Positions 19,533-30,499 of a stretch of DNA of 64,000 nucleotides are shown here, piece after piece. Below the pieces are notes generated by a model that made no database searches, was not told where the DNA came from, and was given only the letters and a program-made list of their open reading frames with translations. Each line of letters begins with the position of its first letter. The stretch's first letter is position 1. The position numbers and the translations under genes were made by a program. Source of the stretch: Hippasteria phrygiana (Eukaryota; Echinodermata; Asteroidea; Valvatida; Goniasteridae); contig JAZGUH010000195.1 in NCBI GenBank assembly GCA_037893225.1, forward strand, positions 930,001 through 994,000. The letters run 5' to 3'.

Positions 19533-21586
19533 GTGGAACACCAAATCTCGGACATCAACCGAGCAAGCAACCAAGTAGGACTGCCTACAAATGTTCTGGT
19601 GAGTAGTTGCATACAGTGCAGCAAAACTGCTGGGAGACTAGCCAAATTTGTAACCAAATGGCAAACAATAACTTCAGACAAGTGGGTTTTAGATGCAATA
19701 GAGCACTACCACATAGAATTTGCCAAACGGCCATTTCAGTGGTTCCCACCAAAGCGAATCTTGTTTTCTCCCGAAGAGATTGAAATTATTTCCGCTGAAG
19801 TTGATCAGCTTCTTCAAAAAAGAGCCATCAGACATGTGGACCATGTTACTGGCGAATATATTTCAAATATTTGTATCCGCCCTAAAGAAGGATGGATCTT
19901 CGTCAATTGAACAGATCAGTTGCATATTTCCATTTCAAAATGGAAACGATTCAATTTGCACTGCAACTAATTCGGCCGGAAGTGCTTTATGGCATCTATT
20001 GATCTTAAAGATGCCTATTTTGCGATACCCATTGCGACAGAACATTGCAAATATTTGCGGTTTGAATGGCAAAACAACTTATTCGAATTTACTTGTTTGC
20101 CGCTTGGTTTGGCATGTGCCCCAAGGGTTTTTACGAAGGTGATGAAACCTTTAATTGCATCGCTGACACAAATGGGTCATGAGTCATGCGATTATATCGA
20201 TGATTCTTTGTTGATAGGTTCAACAGTTGACGAGTGCAGAACCAATGTTAAAGCTCGTTTAGCCCACTCACTCAAGAGATTTATTATCAATGCTCAGAAA
20301 TCCGTTTTAGAACCCACACAGACCATTGTATTTCTGGGGTTTATACTTGATTCTGTCAAAATGACAATCGACATTCCTGTTCCCGAAGTACTGAAAATCG
20401 AATCAGCCATTCATAACCTTGTTCAAACTCCCAATCCGAAAATTCGGGGGGTGGCCCAAGTGATCGGGCTTTTGGTCTCATGTGAGATAGCTGTGCCTTT
20501 TGGCGCATTGTTCAGAAGGGCCGTTGAATTAGATAAGAATACAGCCTTAATTGAGAATGGCAACAATTTTGAGGCAAGAATGTCATTGTCTGACCGGGCG
20601 CAGGCAGGCTTAAATTGGTGGCATACAAACTTGTAATATTCAAGTGCCCCCCATTCACAGAAACAAGCCCGATTTCATTGTGGAAACTGATGCATCCAAC
20701 ATTGGCTGGGGTGCCCAGTGTAATGGACAGGTGTTATGTGGCAAATGGTCACCTACTGAAGCGCGTTTGCATATTAACTATCTCGAGCTCAAGGCGTGTC
20801 TTTTTGCTATACATCCCTTTTTAATAACCACAGGGATATTCATATTCCCCTGAAATCAGACAATACAACCGCCGTATCGTACATTCCGCTCAGCTGACTG
20901 AGCTAGCGATGGAAATTTGGTTTTGGTGCATGGCCGGGAAAATTTTGCTATCCGTGTCATATTTGCCCGGGGTTCAAAATATGCAGGCTGATTTTGCATC
21001 ACGAAATTTCTACGAAGACGTTGAATGGAAATTGCACCCCGAGGTCATTTTCATGACACCTAATGTTGACATGTTTGCGTCCAGGTTAAACCGGCAAATT
21101 CAGCCATATGTATCTTGGCGTCCCGACCCAGGGGCATTACACAGTGATACGTTTACGCTGGACTGGTCAAACTACAAAGTCTATGCATCCCCCCCCCCCC
21201 TATTCTGTCTGATCGGGAAAGTCTTAACGAAGATTGAATACGATGAGTGTGTAGCTATACTCATTGCACCACTGTGGCAAACCCAAGTTTGGTTTCCCAA
21301 GATGCTCAAATTACTGGTGAAGAAAAGACCGGTCATTTTGCCTCAAAGGGCTGATTTACTTTCGCTTCCCTCCTCGGGCAGACTTCATCCATGGCAGGAT
21401 CGTCTGCAACTGATGGCATGCCATTTGTCCGGGAAAACCTGCGACATCAAGGTATTTCAGAACACGCTGCCGACATTATCATCGCATCCTGGCGGCCAGC
21501 AACCAAGAAGGCTTACAGATCAGCGATCCATAAATGGATTCTGTTCTGTGCTCGAAGAAAAATTAATCCAGTTCGAGCAACTATAG
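19533..21586 (+). pseudogene. DIRS-2 RT/RNase H/MT-like, frameshifted
   Basis: The coding potential is split. 19533-19910 holds the N-terminal part. A short +1/-1 excursion lies between about 19890 and 19990. 19989-20636 carries ASIDLKDAYFAIPI, LPLGLACAPRVFTK and the catalytic YIDDSL (about 20193), an allowed variant of YLDD. RNase H continues at 20644-20853 (FIVETDASNIGWG, NYLELKACLFA), breaks again, and resumes at 20909 with VQNMQADFASR. The C-terminal part, 21060-21260, has VDMFASRLNRQI and VYASPPPLFCLIGKV, the same Dam-like layout as in DIRS-1. At least three frame breaks rule out a working enzyme. Confidence 0.82.
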
Positions 21587-22329
21587 CAGGGGTTCTCGAT
21601 TTCTTGACTGAAGAATTTGTCAAAGGCAACAGTTACAGCACGCTGAACACTCTACGCAGTGCCATATCAGCAATACTGGCCCACATAGATGGGACACCGG
21701 CCGGGTCAACCCATTAATAAAGAGATTTATGACTGGTGTGTTCAACATGAGACCCGCCATGCCAAGATACAATTTTACTTGGGACGTTAATATTGTTTTA
21801 CGGTACCTAAAAGGTTTAGGTCTTAATGAGCAGTTGTCATTAAAACAACTTACGATGAAACTTATCATGCTTATAGCTCTAATTTCAGGACAAAGATGTC
21901 ATACCATGTCCATACTTGATTTAGACCACGTAGGTGTAACATCTACGACAGTAACTTTTGTAAAATCGGCAAACAGCCGTTGAAAGTGGTGCTTTCGGCG
22001 TATCCTCATGATGAACGGTTGTGTTGTAAAGACACTTAAACAATACCCTACAACTACCAGACCCTTACGGGGACAAGAAAGGAACTTATTTATCAGTTAT
22101 GTTTAAAAATACTTTGTGTGATGCAGGTATCGACACGGGTAGATTCAAGGCACACAGTACGCGATCGGCTGCATGCAGTGCAGCTTTTCAAAGTGGTGTA
22201 CCTATGCAGACTATATTGAACACTGCCCAATGGGCAAGGAGTAGTACTTTTGCCAGGTTTTATAACGAACCTATTATTCCCACGGATCACAAGTTTGCTG
22301 ATGCCGTTTTGGGTAGTGCAAGCAAGTAG
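21391..22329 (+). pseudogene. DIRS-2 tyrosine recombinase, frameshifted
   Basis: Three successive frames hold one recombinase. 21391-21717 is the N-terminal core-binding domain (SWRPATKKAYRSAIHKWI). 21729-21983 is the start of the catalytic domain, with LISGQRCHTM supplying the first catalytic Arg. 22099-22329 is the C-terminal part with HxxR as AHSTRSA and the nucleophile in STFARFY. All catalytic residues are present, but breaks near 21718 and 21984-22098 prevent expression. It overlaps the 3' end of the RT frame, as in other DIRS elements. Confidence 0.82.
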
Positions 22330-22492
22330 GTTGACTAACCATTCTTTATGAATTTATATTAATTTTAGTAGACTCTGTAAATTATTGACTGCACAAATGT
22401 GGCAATAATTGTGAACTAAAAACAACAAATACAAATTTGTGAGGTATGGTAACCATTGAATTATAGTGTGTTGCCCGTCTTTGTACTCTAAA

Positions 22493-22606
22493 GTCTCAAG
22501 TAAGTCCGAAGTGGGAGGTGATGACGAGGTAGAATTCAAAATTAAACGAAGAATGAAGTTTGATTGGAATTCTACTGAGTTCGTCACCGACACTGAAGGA
22601 CTTACT
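22493..22606 (-). repeat. DIRS-2 internal complementary region
   Basis: The first half, to about 22536, is complementary to the outer end of the left repeat (GACGAGGTAGAAT). The second half is complementary to the outer end of the right repeat (TTAAACGAAGAATGAAG, TCGTCACCGACACTGAAG). The two meet at GAATTC. This arrangement templates circle formation in DIRS replication. Confidence 0.9.
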
Positions 22607-22689
22607 TTCCCGCCGCTCGGGTCCTGAATATTCAATAAGTCGACCCACCCGATTTTGCGCCGGGCAACTTTTGTACAGTTAAAAATGTA

Positions 22690-22865
22690 TTGAGGCATGC
22701 AGGGCGTGGTGGCCCTTTGTAGGAAAAGACTCTTTTTAAGAGCTCTCAACCATGACTATCACTCCGGTGGAAAGTGTAATCCCAAGTAATCCCAAGTCCT
22801 TCAGTGTCGGTGACGAACTCGGTAGAATTCCAATCAAACTTCATTCTTCGTTTAATTTTTGAATT
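22690..22865 (-). repeat. DIRS-2 right inverted terminal repeat
   Basis: 22690-22835 mirrors the left repeat. The outermost 40 or so bases, to TTGAATT at 22865, are unique to this side and match only the ICR, as is usual for DIRS elements. Confidence 0.85.
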
Positions 22866-25306
22866 AGGTTCCATCAACAAATAACACATTATTTTACAAA
22901 CTGTGTGGCTAATATAGGTTTTCCCGGCCAATTTCGTAAAGTATTCAGCACTTCTGAAAATCGGACATTAATTTCCGTCTGAATTTAAATGCACTTCTTT
23001 AATCCCGTTTCAATTCAACGAAAGTTCAATCGTTTTCCGTGCATTCGATTTTGAAAAACAGGAGGCCAGTTACGTTACCTGTGCATTCATTTACGCAAGC
23101 GTTTCTTTTCCAGCCGAGTTCGGGAATACATTTTCGTGAATGTGCAAACAAAAGTATTTTCTTTTCCACTCAAAATAGCAGATTACATTATGGAATTCTA
23201 CAGAATCTTATAAATTCAAGCAAAAAATTGAAATGAAATATTACTCTTCATTTGATATTCGATTTGAATCAACTTGTACATGATGGCCGCACGGGCGGAG
23301 GCCATTATAGACGAACCTCTAATGTCGATCGCAACCGTCTTATACTGATGCATTTGAGAGTGGTCATGCAGACTATCTGCAGACTGCAGAAGTACCGGTA
23401 CTTGTTTGAAGAGTACTTGTTTGCAGGACACAGACCTTAGCAATATCAGATAAATCACCCACGAAAAATGCACAAGATTTTATGCTCATTCACAAACTTA
23501 TCTCCCTCGATGCTTGGCCAGAGAACATTGAAGGCTAAAGTCACAAAAAGAACTTGATTTTAGGTGCACACTGTAAACAAAATATCCGTTATTTTACATC
23601 AAAAGTGATGGCAGCAGCGTCGCCAGACCTTTAGCTGTTTTTTTGTGTTTACATCAAATACTGTGGATATTTTTGCAATATTTGCGTAAAATAATTAGAA
23701 ACTACATTTTTAAGATTCGTGTAGATTCGTGTAGATTCTCTGTAAATAGGCAACATTTCGTTGGTGTTGCTGTATATTTACAGAAAATATGCTGTATTTT
23801 GACAAAGTGTTCTTGTAAAAATGTATATCATCTTTGTATAAATTTACGATAAAACACGAAAACTACGTACGCTTAATATTTTCTAGGTCACAGCACCGTA
23901 ACTGTACGTCAAAAATCCGTTAAAACTAAATACGGCGATTGTTTGTTTGTTTTTTTACAGAGGGAAAAACCCGTTATTTTACGGAATTTTGTACCGACGT
24001 CAGTGGTGGCTCTGAGGGTGGGGGAATCTGACCAAATGTATTGCAAAGAGGTGGAAGAATAACTATAAGTTCTTTACGTTAAAGACTATGTATAGGTAAA
24101 TAAAGGAAAAGGAAATTTTATAAATCGGATGAAGATTGAACAAGAAAGAAATCTTAATTTAATGTTACTCCATTAACTATAGAGATTGCTATTTACAACA
24201 GTAATCCACGATGCAGCTTAGAATCATTCTAAATTGATTTCAGAGTATGGCTAATTTAATTGACGGTTAATGAAAAAGAAACCCTACATGGGATTTGGTG
24301 CAGATGGAATTACGCTAAGAGTGAAATAGAATGGTCAATGTTTTAATTTCGCCCTCAAAAGCGAAAAAGAAGTCGTGTAATTGAATCAGATTGGACATGA
24401 ACGAAAGGTTCCGCACAAACACTTAATTGATTGAACTGAAATGGATTCCAACGTTCTGGCATCGAAAATAAACGCGTGTTCAGAGCGATTCTCAAAATCT
24501 CGGAGGAATTGAATTAACTTTGTATCTAAATGAATGAACATTTTGCAAAATCTGCCGGGAAACCAGCTTCTTCAAATGCACAAAATTATACGAAATACTT
24601 GAATCCATAAACCTATAAAAGGGTCCTAGTTAATTGTGTTTGTTATGTAACATTTGATTAGCACGTTCGACTCGTTTGAGTACTAACCAAAACAGTTCTA
24701 GTACTATTTTGGTTCGTGATTCGTCTCCTTTTACACATCACTAATATTTAGGTGAATGAAATCATTCCCTGATCAGTCTATTATTTCTGCATCAGGATGA
24801 AGAATTGATTTAGTTTGATGCCCCATCTCCTAATAAATTTGTATTGCATTTGAATGAACCTCGATACAGTTTCTCTTGTGAGTGTTCAGTTTTTAAAATA
24901 ATAAATGCAACAATGACGTATGGTCAACGGCAGCGGAACAGGGGCTGGGGGAGGGGGAATTGCACCCCCATCCTCACTTTGTCCACTGGGGTAATGCCCC
25001 CCCGCCTCTTTTATCAGTTCCGCATAAAGAAAAACATAGGAAATGGCAGCAGCAGGGCAGCACTGGCTTTACTTTTGCTCACACTTTCAAAAGTGCTCCG
25101 GCGCTGTTGCGGATGATGGGTGTTCAAAATAGATATTAAATTCGTGTATGTTGTCATTCAATACATTCAACTGCTGTAATGACCTATAGGTGTGATAAAA
25201 ATGAGACAGCATTGTACTTGTTTTAAATTTTTTGGGGGAAGGCGTTGAATCTCCAGATCAGAAAATAATTCGATGATCCACTTTCCCAGACTTTTCAGAG
25301 GGCCTC
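22866..25306. other. Long non-coding stretch
   Basis: 2.4 kb without a convincing gene. Between about 23570 and 23990 the phrase CCGTTATTTTAC occurs near both ends of a 400-bp AT-rich unit, together with CTGTAAA and TTTACAG at its edges, suggesting an old MITE. Beyond it the sequence is plain AT-rich DNA. No RNA gene is visible. Confidence 0.45.
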
Positions 25307-25432
25307 TTTGTTTCACACGAATCCGGAGCAGGATCAGTGATCCGTGCGTTGGTTCACATACCAGATTCCGCCTAGTGGATAGAGCGAACCAGCGGCTGGA
25401 TCACTGATCGCGATCCGGATTCGTGTAAAACA
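25307..25432. mobile_element. Small foldback MITE
   Basis: Inverted arms: left TTGTTTCACACGAATCCGG then GGATCAGTGATCC, right GGATCACTGATC then CGGATTCGTGTAAAACAAA, around a centre at about 25370. About 125 bp, no coding potential. Confidence 0.75.
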
Positions 25433-25871
25433 AACTGAGTGCGCGTTATACCTTCTTACATTATTATAGCGCGCCGCCATTGCACCGCCGCCGCGCATTC
25501 GTGCACGAACATAGCCTTGGTCAAGGCTGTTCGATAGTCTGCATCCGCTGCATGGCCTCGCGCGTTTTTTTGCACTCACGTCACACGTACGGGTCCGGGT
25601 ACGTACACACGTACGTAGACGTATACTAAGCGCAAACAGCGACCTCACGCGGCTATATGCTGCAATATGCAAATCAGTTGAGTCCGTCTCACAGGCTTGG
25701 AACAACCGTCCGCTTTGGCTTATGTTTTTCTATATTTTTTCGGCCGTTTTCTTGCGACGACCTCGTATGCGAATAATAGATGATGTAGGCGGGGCTAATG
25801 TATGGAATGTCCAATCCCCAACGAGAAGCCGTGACGTCATCAAATGTGGCATTTAATCCTCTAAAACATGG
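25433..25871. other. GC-rich spacer
   Basis: Locally GC-rich sequence with CGTACG-rich words (about 25570-25620). The 123-residue ORF on the minus strand at 25334-25705 is arginine/cysteine-rich, overlaps the MITE and has no domain. I see no gene. Confidence 0.45.
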
Positions 25872-25904
25872 CGAACCTATGGTGGCCATGAAGGGACATA
25901 ATCG

Positions 25905-26190
25905 GTCGTGAATATTTTTGCGACGTCGCGAAAATATTCACGACTAGTCGTGAATATTTTCGCGACGTCGTGAATATTTTTGCGACGTCGCGAATTTATT
26001 CACGACTGGTCGCGAATTTCTTTTGGGACGTCGTGAATTTATTCACGACTAGTCGTGAATATTTTTGAGACGGTCGTGAATATATTTGCGACTAGTCATC
26101 AATTTATTCACGACCGGTCTTGAATATTTTTAGCGACGTCGTGAAAATATTCACGACTAGTCTTGAATTTTTTCGCGACCAGTCGTGAAT
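25905..26190. repeat. Left palindromic array
   Basis: About 15-17 half-units of the type TCGTGAATATTTTTGCGACG alternate in orientation and are joined at CGACGTCG, ACTAGT or ACCAGT dyads. Every junction is a potential hairpin. Confidence 0.85.
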
Positions 26191-27424
26191 TCTTTTCGTA
26201 AAATATTCTAGTAACTTGAAGGGTTCTAAGTGTGCATTATGGGATAGCAATAAAATTGTGTTTATTGGGAGGGGGCGTAATCATACATGCAGACTATGTG
26301 TTACGATTTTGAGTCAATGTGATGGAACTTTTTGTTTCAGGGCCTTGGTTAACCGATTGTTCAGTTTGGTTGAACTTCTTGTTCCTTACAAGATGAAGTG
26401 CTTTTTAAATTTTGAAAATAGCAAGAAAGAAAGAACCGGTGTGTGCAGGCAAAATTCAAGGAATGATCAGTTTATCTTATTTGTTTGATCATCTCAGGAA
26501 ATAGCCGCAGTGAGTCAAAGTTCGTTTAGGGGGTAGGAAGGGTGGGGGTTGTTAAAGGCATCAACAAAATCTCTCTTTCCATTCTTTTTTATTTGTGGGA
26601 AAGGTTGGAGGAAGAAAGATTCTGTTGAGCAAGGTCTCATTATCGGTTTTTACGTAAGTGACTGGTCTTGCAGAAATTGTTTTTGTATATATTTACAAAT
26701 AGGTTGGTGGGTATGCCAGCCGTGTGGGTGTGTGACTGACCCACCCAAAGCGTAATTTCTTTCTTTTAGCCACTATTTCTGCAAGATGACAGTCCTGGTA
26801 TGTGCTGGCTACGTTAGAAGAATAATCAGTGGATTCTTTGATGGATCATTCCAAGAAGTAGCCGCAGCGAGTCCGAACTTATCTGGGGGAGGGGGGGGGG
26901 GGGGGGGGGGGGGGGGAAGGATTTGTAAAGTCATCATCAACAAAGCCGATCCTCATTCTTCCTTGTTTTTTCTAAAACAACCACCATAAAACATTGGTGA
27001 AGTTGGAGCGGTTTTTGTGCGCACGTTGCATGGAAATCATTGAAAATTTCGTTCTTATTCGTGCTGTGGTAGTAATGGGAAAATCTTACTTCTTTCTTAT
27101 GGGGCTCATAGGAGACAGCCCCATTATATTACTTCTTCACATTCTTGGGAGTAACTGTTCACCATGCTAACGTTGTAATAGACGTAGGCCTACGTCCCTC
27201 TTCATTGCATTAGGTAGTGCTGTATAGCATGATCATAGAGTCTGATCTTACAATAAAAAACTCACTTTTGATTTGCAATCTGAATTCTCCTCCATCATCT
27301 CCATTTAAGTTTTTGACACGACGTACGACATGTACGATGGACTGACCATATCACGCGCGAATTGTATGTAATAACGCCCTCTATCGCGCGTTCGGTTAAA
27401 TACCCTCCAAGCTACTGAACAAAT

Positions 27425-27655
27425 ATTTGCGACAAAATTCGCGACCAGTCGTGAAAAATTCACGACTAGTTGCGAAAAATTCACGACTAGTCGCAAAAAT
27501 ATTAACGACCAGTCGTGAAACATTCACGACTAGTCGCAAAAATATTCACGACGGCGCGAAAATATTCACGACTAAGTTGTGAATAAATTCGCGACGTCGC
27601 GAAAATATTCACGATGTCGCAAAAATATTCACGACCAGTCGTGAATAAATTCACG
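27425..27655. repeat. Right palindromic array
   Basis: Same unit family as at 25905-26190, in inverted order: CGACCAGTCGTGAAAAATTC, ACGACTAGTCGCAAAAATAT and variants. Confidence 0.85.
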
Positions 27656-27950
27656 ACCGATTATGTCCCTTTAGGGCCACCATACGAACCTTTGTTTGTC
27701 TTCTCGATAAATCTTTGTTTTTTGTTGCCTGAATATTCTGCTGTTGATTCATCGACAATTTTCAACCCGAACAGCGGAGATCCTTGGAAAACTTTCTTCA
27801 GGGTCACGGCGTTGTTTGCAAGCCCAGAAGCCTAGCCTTGGCCCAATTCACTGGCAGAGCGATCTTGTCCAGTGATTGTATCGCCAATAAGTTGTGTGGA
27901 ATTTTCGTGGACGAAAGCCACTATGCATGTGGGTCAGTATCTGAGTAGGA

Positions 27951-28330
27951 AAGATTTTACTTTAATAATACACCCCCCCCCCCCCCCCCCCCCCCACCCA
28001 AATCAGTCAGGAACTGCAAATCTTGGAAAATATCTATCCATCTGTATTCAGAATTGTATAAACACTTGGCACAACCTTTAAATTTGAAAATTTTGTTGGG
28101 AAATTTTCGTGAAATAGGGTAAGAAAGTTTGTGTTCTCTGTGTTGTTCTTGGCACAGTGTGTGGTATAAGCCTACATGTTGATTTCTGCCTCATTTTTTA
28201 CAGATCTTGCTGACATAAATCCTGAAATAACAGTTTGTTTCACATGTTCAAGATTGTTATCAAGAGGGTTGGTTATTTTCTAATATTTTGCTGTTCCAGA
28301 TCCATTCTGGTGGGGTTTCAAAGTAAAATC
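27951..28330. mobile_element. Foldback MITE, AAAGATTTTACTTTAATA ends
   Basis: Left AAAGATTTTACTTTAATA and right AAAGTAAAATCTTT bound about 380 bp. Subterminal AAATCTTGGAAAATA appears inside the left arm. It is closely related to the copy at 31483-31850. It contains a run of 23 C (27973-27995). No ORF. Confidence 0.65.
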
Positions 28331-28510
28331 TTTCCACAACGAAATCTTACCAACACTGCCGGATGGCCAGACCTAGTCAAAAATTAATGCCGGTCACACA
28401 CGCATTGTCCACATGGGCACATTTAAGGCTTGGTATTATTTTGTTGTAACTACATTTTTATTAACAGTGTTTGTATGGACATCAGTTGACTGTAATCATT
28501 GTATACACTT

Positions 28511-28777
28511 TTATAGTGGAGTAGGAAATACAGCACAGAGTGAATATTTTGGATATTTACAAGAGTTCACCTTTACCACTGGACTACCAGCGATACTACT
28601 GGATACTTTTCGTTTAGTTCCAATGAGCATGGATTTGGTTTTGCTGGCGTTTATTGTAAGTTTGTTTCTGACACACCAATCGTAAATTCTAGCTAGGGCT
28701 GTATTCAAGTTGTTCTCTATCTCATCAACACAAGTAGAACTACACGTTAATGTCGAGTCGTCAGCATACATGAACAA
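28511..28777 (-). pseudogene. CR1-like LINE fragment: RT palm with YADD
   Basis: The minus-strand frame contains LFMYADDSTLT, the catalytic palm motif of non-LTR reverse transcriptases, followed by DWCVRNKLTINASKTK, typical of the region after it. It is cut at 28777 by the 1.3-kb insertion 28778-30084, and the upstream RT resumes at 30085. It is part of the same LINE as 30085-30196, 38580-38674 and 39481-41205. It is non-functional. Confidence 0.85.
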
Positions 28778-30022
28778 ATGACATAGGCGTAGCAAGGTCA
28801 TTTTTATGGGGGGGGGGGGGGGGTAAACGTGAAAAAGGGCACCTGATATATCCATGCTGAGAGGTAGACAGGGATTTTTTACAGATCAAAAAGGGAGCGG
28901 GGACATAATTTTCCTGCTGTTTAAAGTGGACATTTTACGGAAAATAGTACAAATATAAACTCCTCAAAAAAAGTTCGGAAACTCAAGTTTGACAGACGCT
29001 TTCTCTCTTGTTTCCAACTCCTTTTCCTTGAATTTTGTATCATTGGAAAGCCCTGTTATTCTTCTTTACAATGATGTGTCATTTGTTATGATTAAGCAAT
29101 TAGGGGATGTGCAGCACAGCTGAATATGGGGGTGGGTGTAAAGTGAAATGTCACAAAATGCATTGCTATTGTCATACAGTGCATTCCCCTTTTGCTTGGA
29201 GGATGGGAATGTGCAACAGATCTGCAACAGATCCTGATTGATGAATGGGACGCCATCCCACAGCAACGTGTGACCCGGCTCGTGAACAGTATGAGGAGGA
29301 GGTGCCAGGTTGTTGTCGCTGCATTCGGATCGTCCACCCGCTACTGAGGCTCCTGACTTAACATTGTTCAATGAAGAAAACTGTTAAATGATTCAACCAG
29401 AAAAAATACTTTCCTTACGTCTGGTATTTTTTCTTTTGTTAGTGGATATAGTGTTGCATTGTACTGTGAGAGAGACTTCTTGTTACTGATGAGCATTACT
29501 GGGTGTTTAAGTGCAGAAAATGACAAATTATTTTACTCTGTTTGAAACGCAAGCACATTAACAACAGTAGCATGAAGGAAATTATTTATTGTTGCGGCGA
29601 TTGTGTACTTATACGGGCCCCGTTCATAGGCATAGCAAGGTCATTTCTATTTGGGGGGGGGGGGGGGGGGTGGGTAGACGTGAAAAAAGGGCACTCGATA
29701 TATCGGGGCCACAGGGGGCACTAACATTTTTCAGTGGGGGAACAGGGGCCACTAACATTTTTCAGTGGGGAGCACGGGGGTCACTATAATTTCCAGTAAG
29801 GGCACACTAGGGTCAGCAGCATCAAGGAAATTAGTTTAATGTTGCGTCGATTGTGTACTCACGGGCTCCGTTCCTATAGCTTGCGACATTAAACACAGGT
29901 ATGTCGTAGATACATGTAGAGGGCAGGGTTTTGGGACGGAAATTTTGGGGTACAAACAAGAAAAAGAAGAAAAAAGGGCACTCTGAAAATATTGGGGGGG
30001 GGGGAGGGGTAAATACCCTCCA

Positions 30023-30057
<35 letters not shown>

Positions 30058-30084
30058 ACCCCGGTGCTGGCTACGCCTATGAAT
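28778..30084. mobile_element. Poly-G-rich insertion inside the LINE
   Basis: Ends CATAGGCGTAGC and inverted GCTACGCCTATG interrupt the LINE reading frame. A second start of the same family lies inside it at about 29628 (CATAGGCATAGC), so this may be two nested or tandem copies. Runs of 16 G (28808), 18 G (29653), 11 G and 32 C (30026-30057) are present. Shared words such as GGGCACACTAGGG and ATAATTTCCAGT recur at 56500-56930. Confidence 0.65.
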
Positions 30085-30196
30085 TATACTCTTTGGGGAT
30101 ACAAAGTGGTAGGTCACTTGTATAAATAATAGATAACAGTGGACCTAAAATTGATCCCTGTGGTACGCCAGTGTTAAGTGGTAGGAACTTAGCTAT
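30085..30196 (-). pseudogene. CR1-like LINE fragment: RT motif GVPQGSILGP
   Basis: The minus-strand frame reads NTGVPQGSILGPLL, RT motif 4 of non-LTR elements. It is bounded on one side by the poly-G insertion and on the other by the LTR at 30197. Confidence 0.88.
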
Positions 30197-30262
30197 TGTA
30201 GCGCCGGTGCCAGTCGGTCGGCGGAGGGCGCTAGCACGGCACCACGGCGGAGCCGTTGCGGT
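30197..30262 (+). repeat. 5' LTR, first part
   Basis: Matches 38228-38293 (TGTAGCGCCGGTGCC, GGAGGGCGCTAGCA). It is interrupted after the octamer GTTGCGGT. Confidence 0.9.
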
Positions 30263-30499
30263 CACAGACATAAATAACCCATAGACGGACAACTGGGGGC
30301 GCAATACTGTAATTTCAGGAAAGCCGCCATTTTTGAAAACTATGGGCAAAATCGGTCCACATCCATATTCACGTACACATTTTTGCACAGTACGCGGCGG
30401 TCTGTTTGTGAAGTCCTCAAAGCAACGGCACAGAAAAGGGTAATTTGCAGCATTTTTATGTCTTTTATGAGAGAAAAATAAACATGATCAGGGTTAGAC

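Larger units (their letters stand above)
18406..22865 (+). mobile_element. DIRS-2: complete but decayed DIRS retrotransposon
   Basis: All structural hallmarks of DIRS elements are present in order: left inverted terminal repeat, gag, RT/RNase H with C-terminal MT-like module, tyrosine recombinase, internal complementary region (ICR), right inverted terminal repeat. At 4.46 kb it is within the usual size range. No target duplication is seen, as expected for recombinase-mediated insertion. Multiple stops and frameshifts make it inactive. It begins 37 bp after the outer arm ending at 18368. Confidence 0.88.
25878..27684. mobile_element. 1.8-kb TIR element with palindromic CGACGTCGTGAATATT arrays
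   Basis: Ends TATGGTGGCC...GGCCACCATA are flanked by CGAACC at 25872-25877 and 27685-27690. Both arms continue with AAGGGACATAATCGG and then an array of palindromic units. The left array is about 25905-26190 and the right about 27425-27655. The 1.2-kb core holds no recognised gene but includes a degenerate internal duplication (about 26486 and 26845, sharing ATAGCCGCAGTGAGTC-like sequence) and a run of 26 G (26891-26916). Confidence 0.8.

Noticed and set aside
28413..28685. 90-residue plus-strand ORF with hydrophobic segments, looks like a membrane protein
   Set aside because: It lies antisense to the LINE RT palm region (YADD), which explains the open frame.
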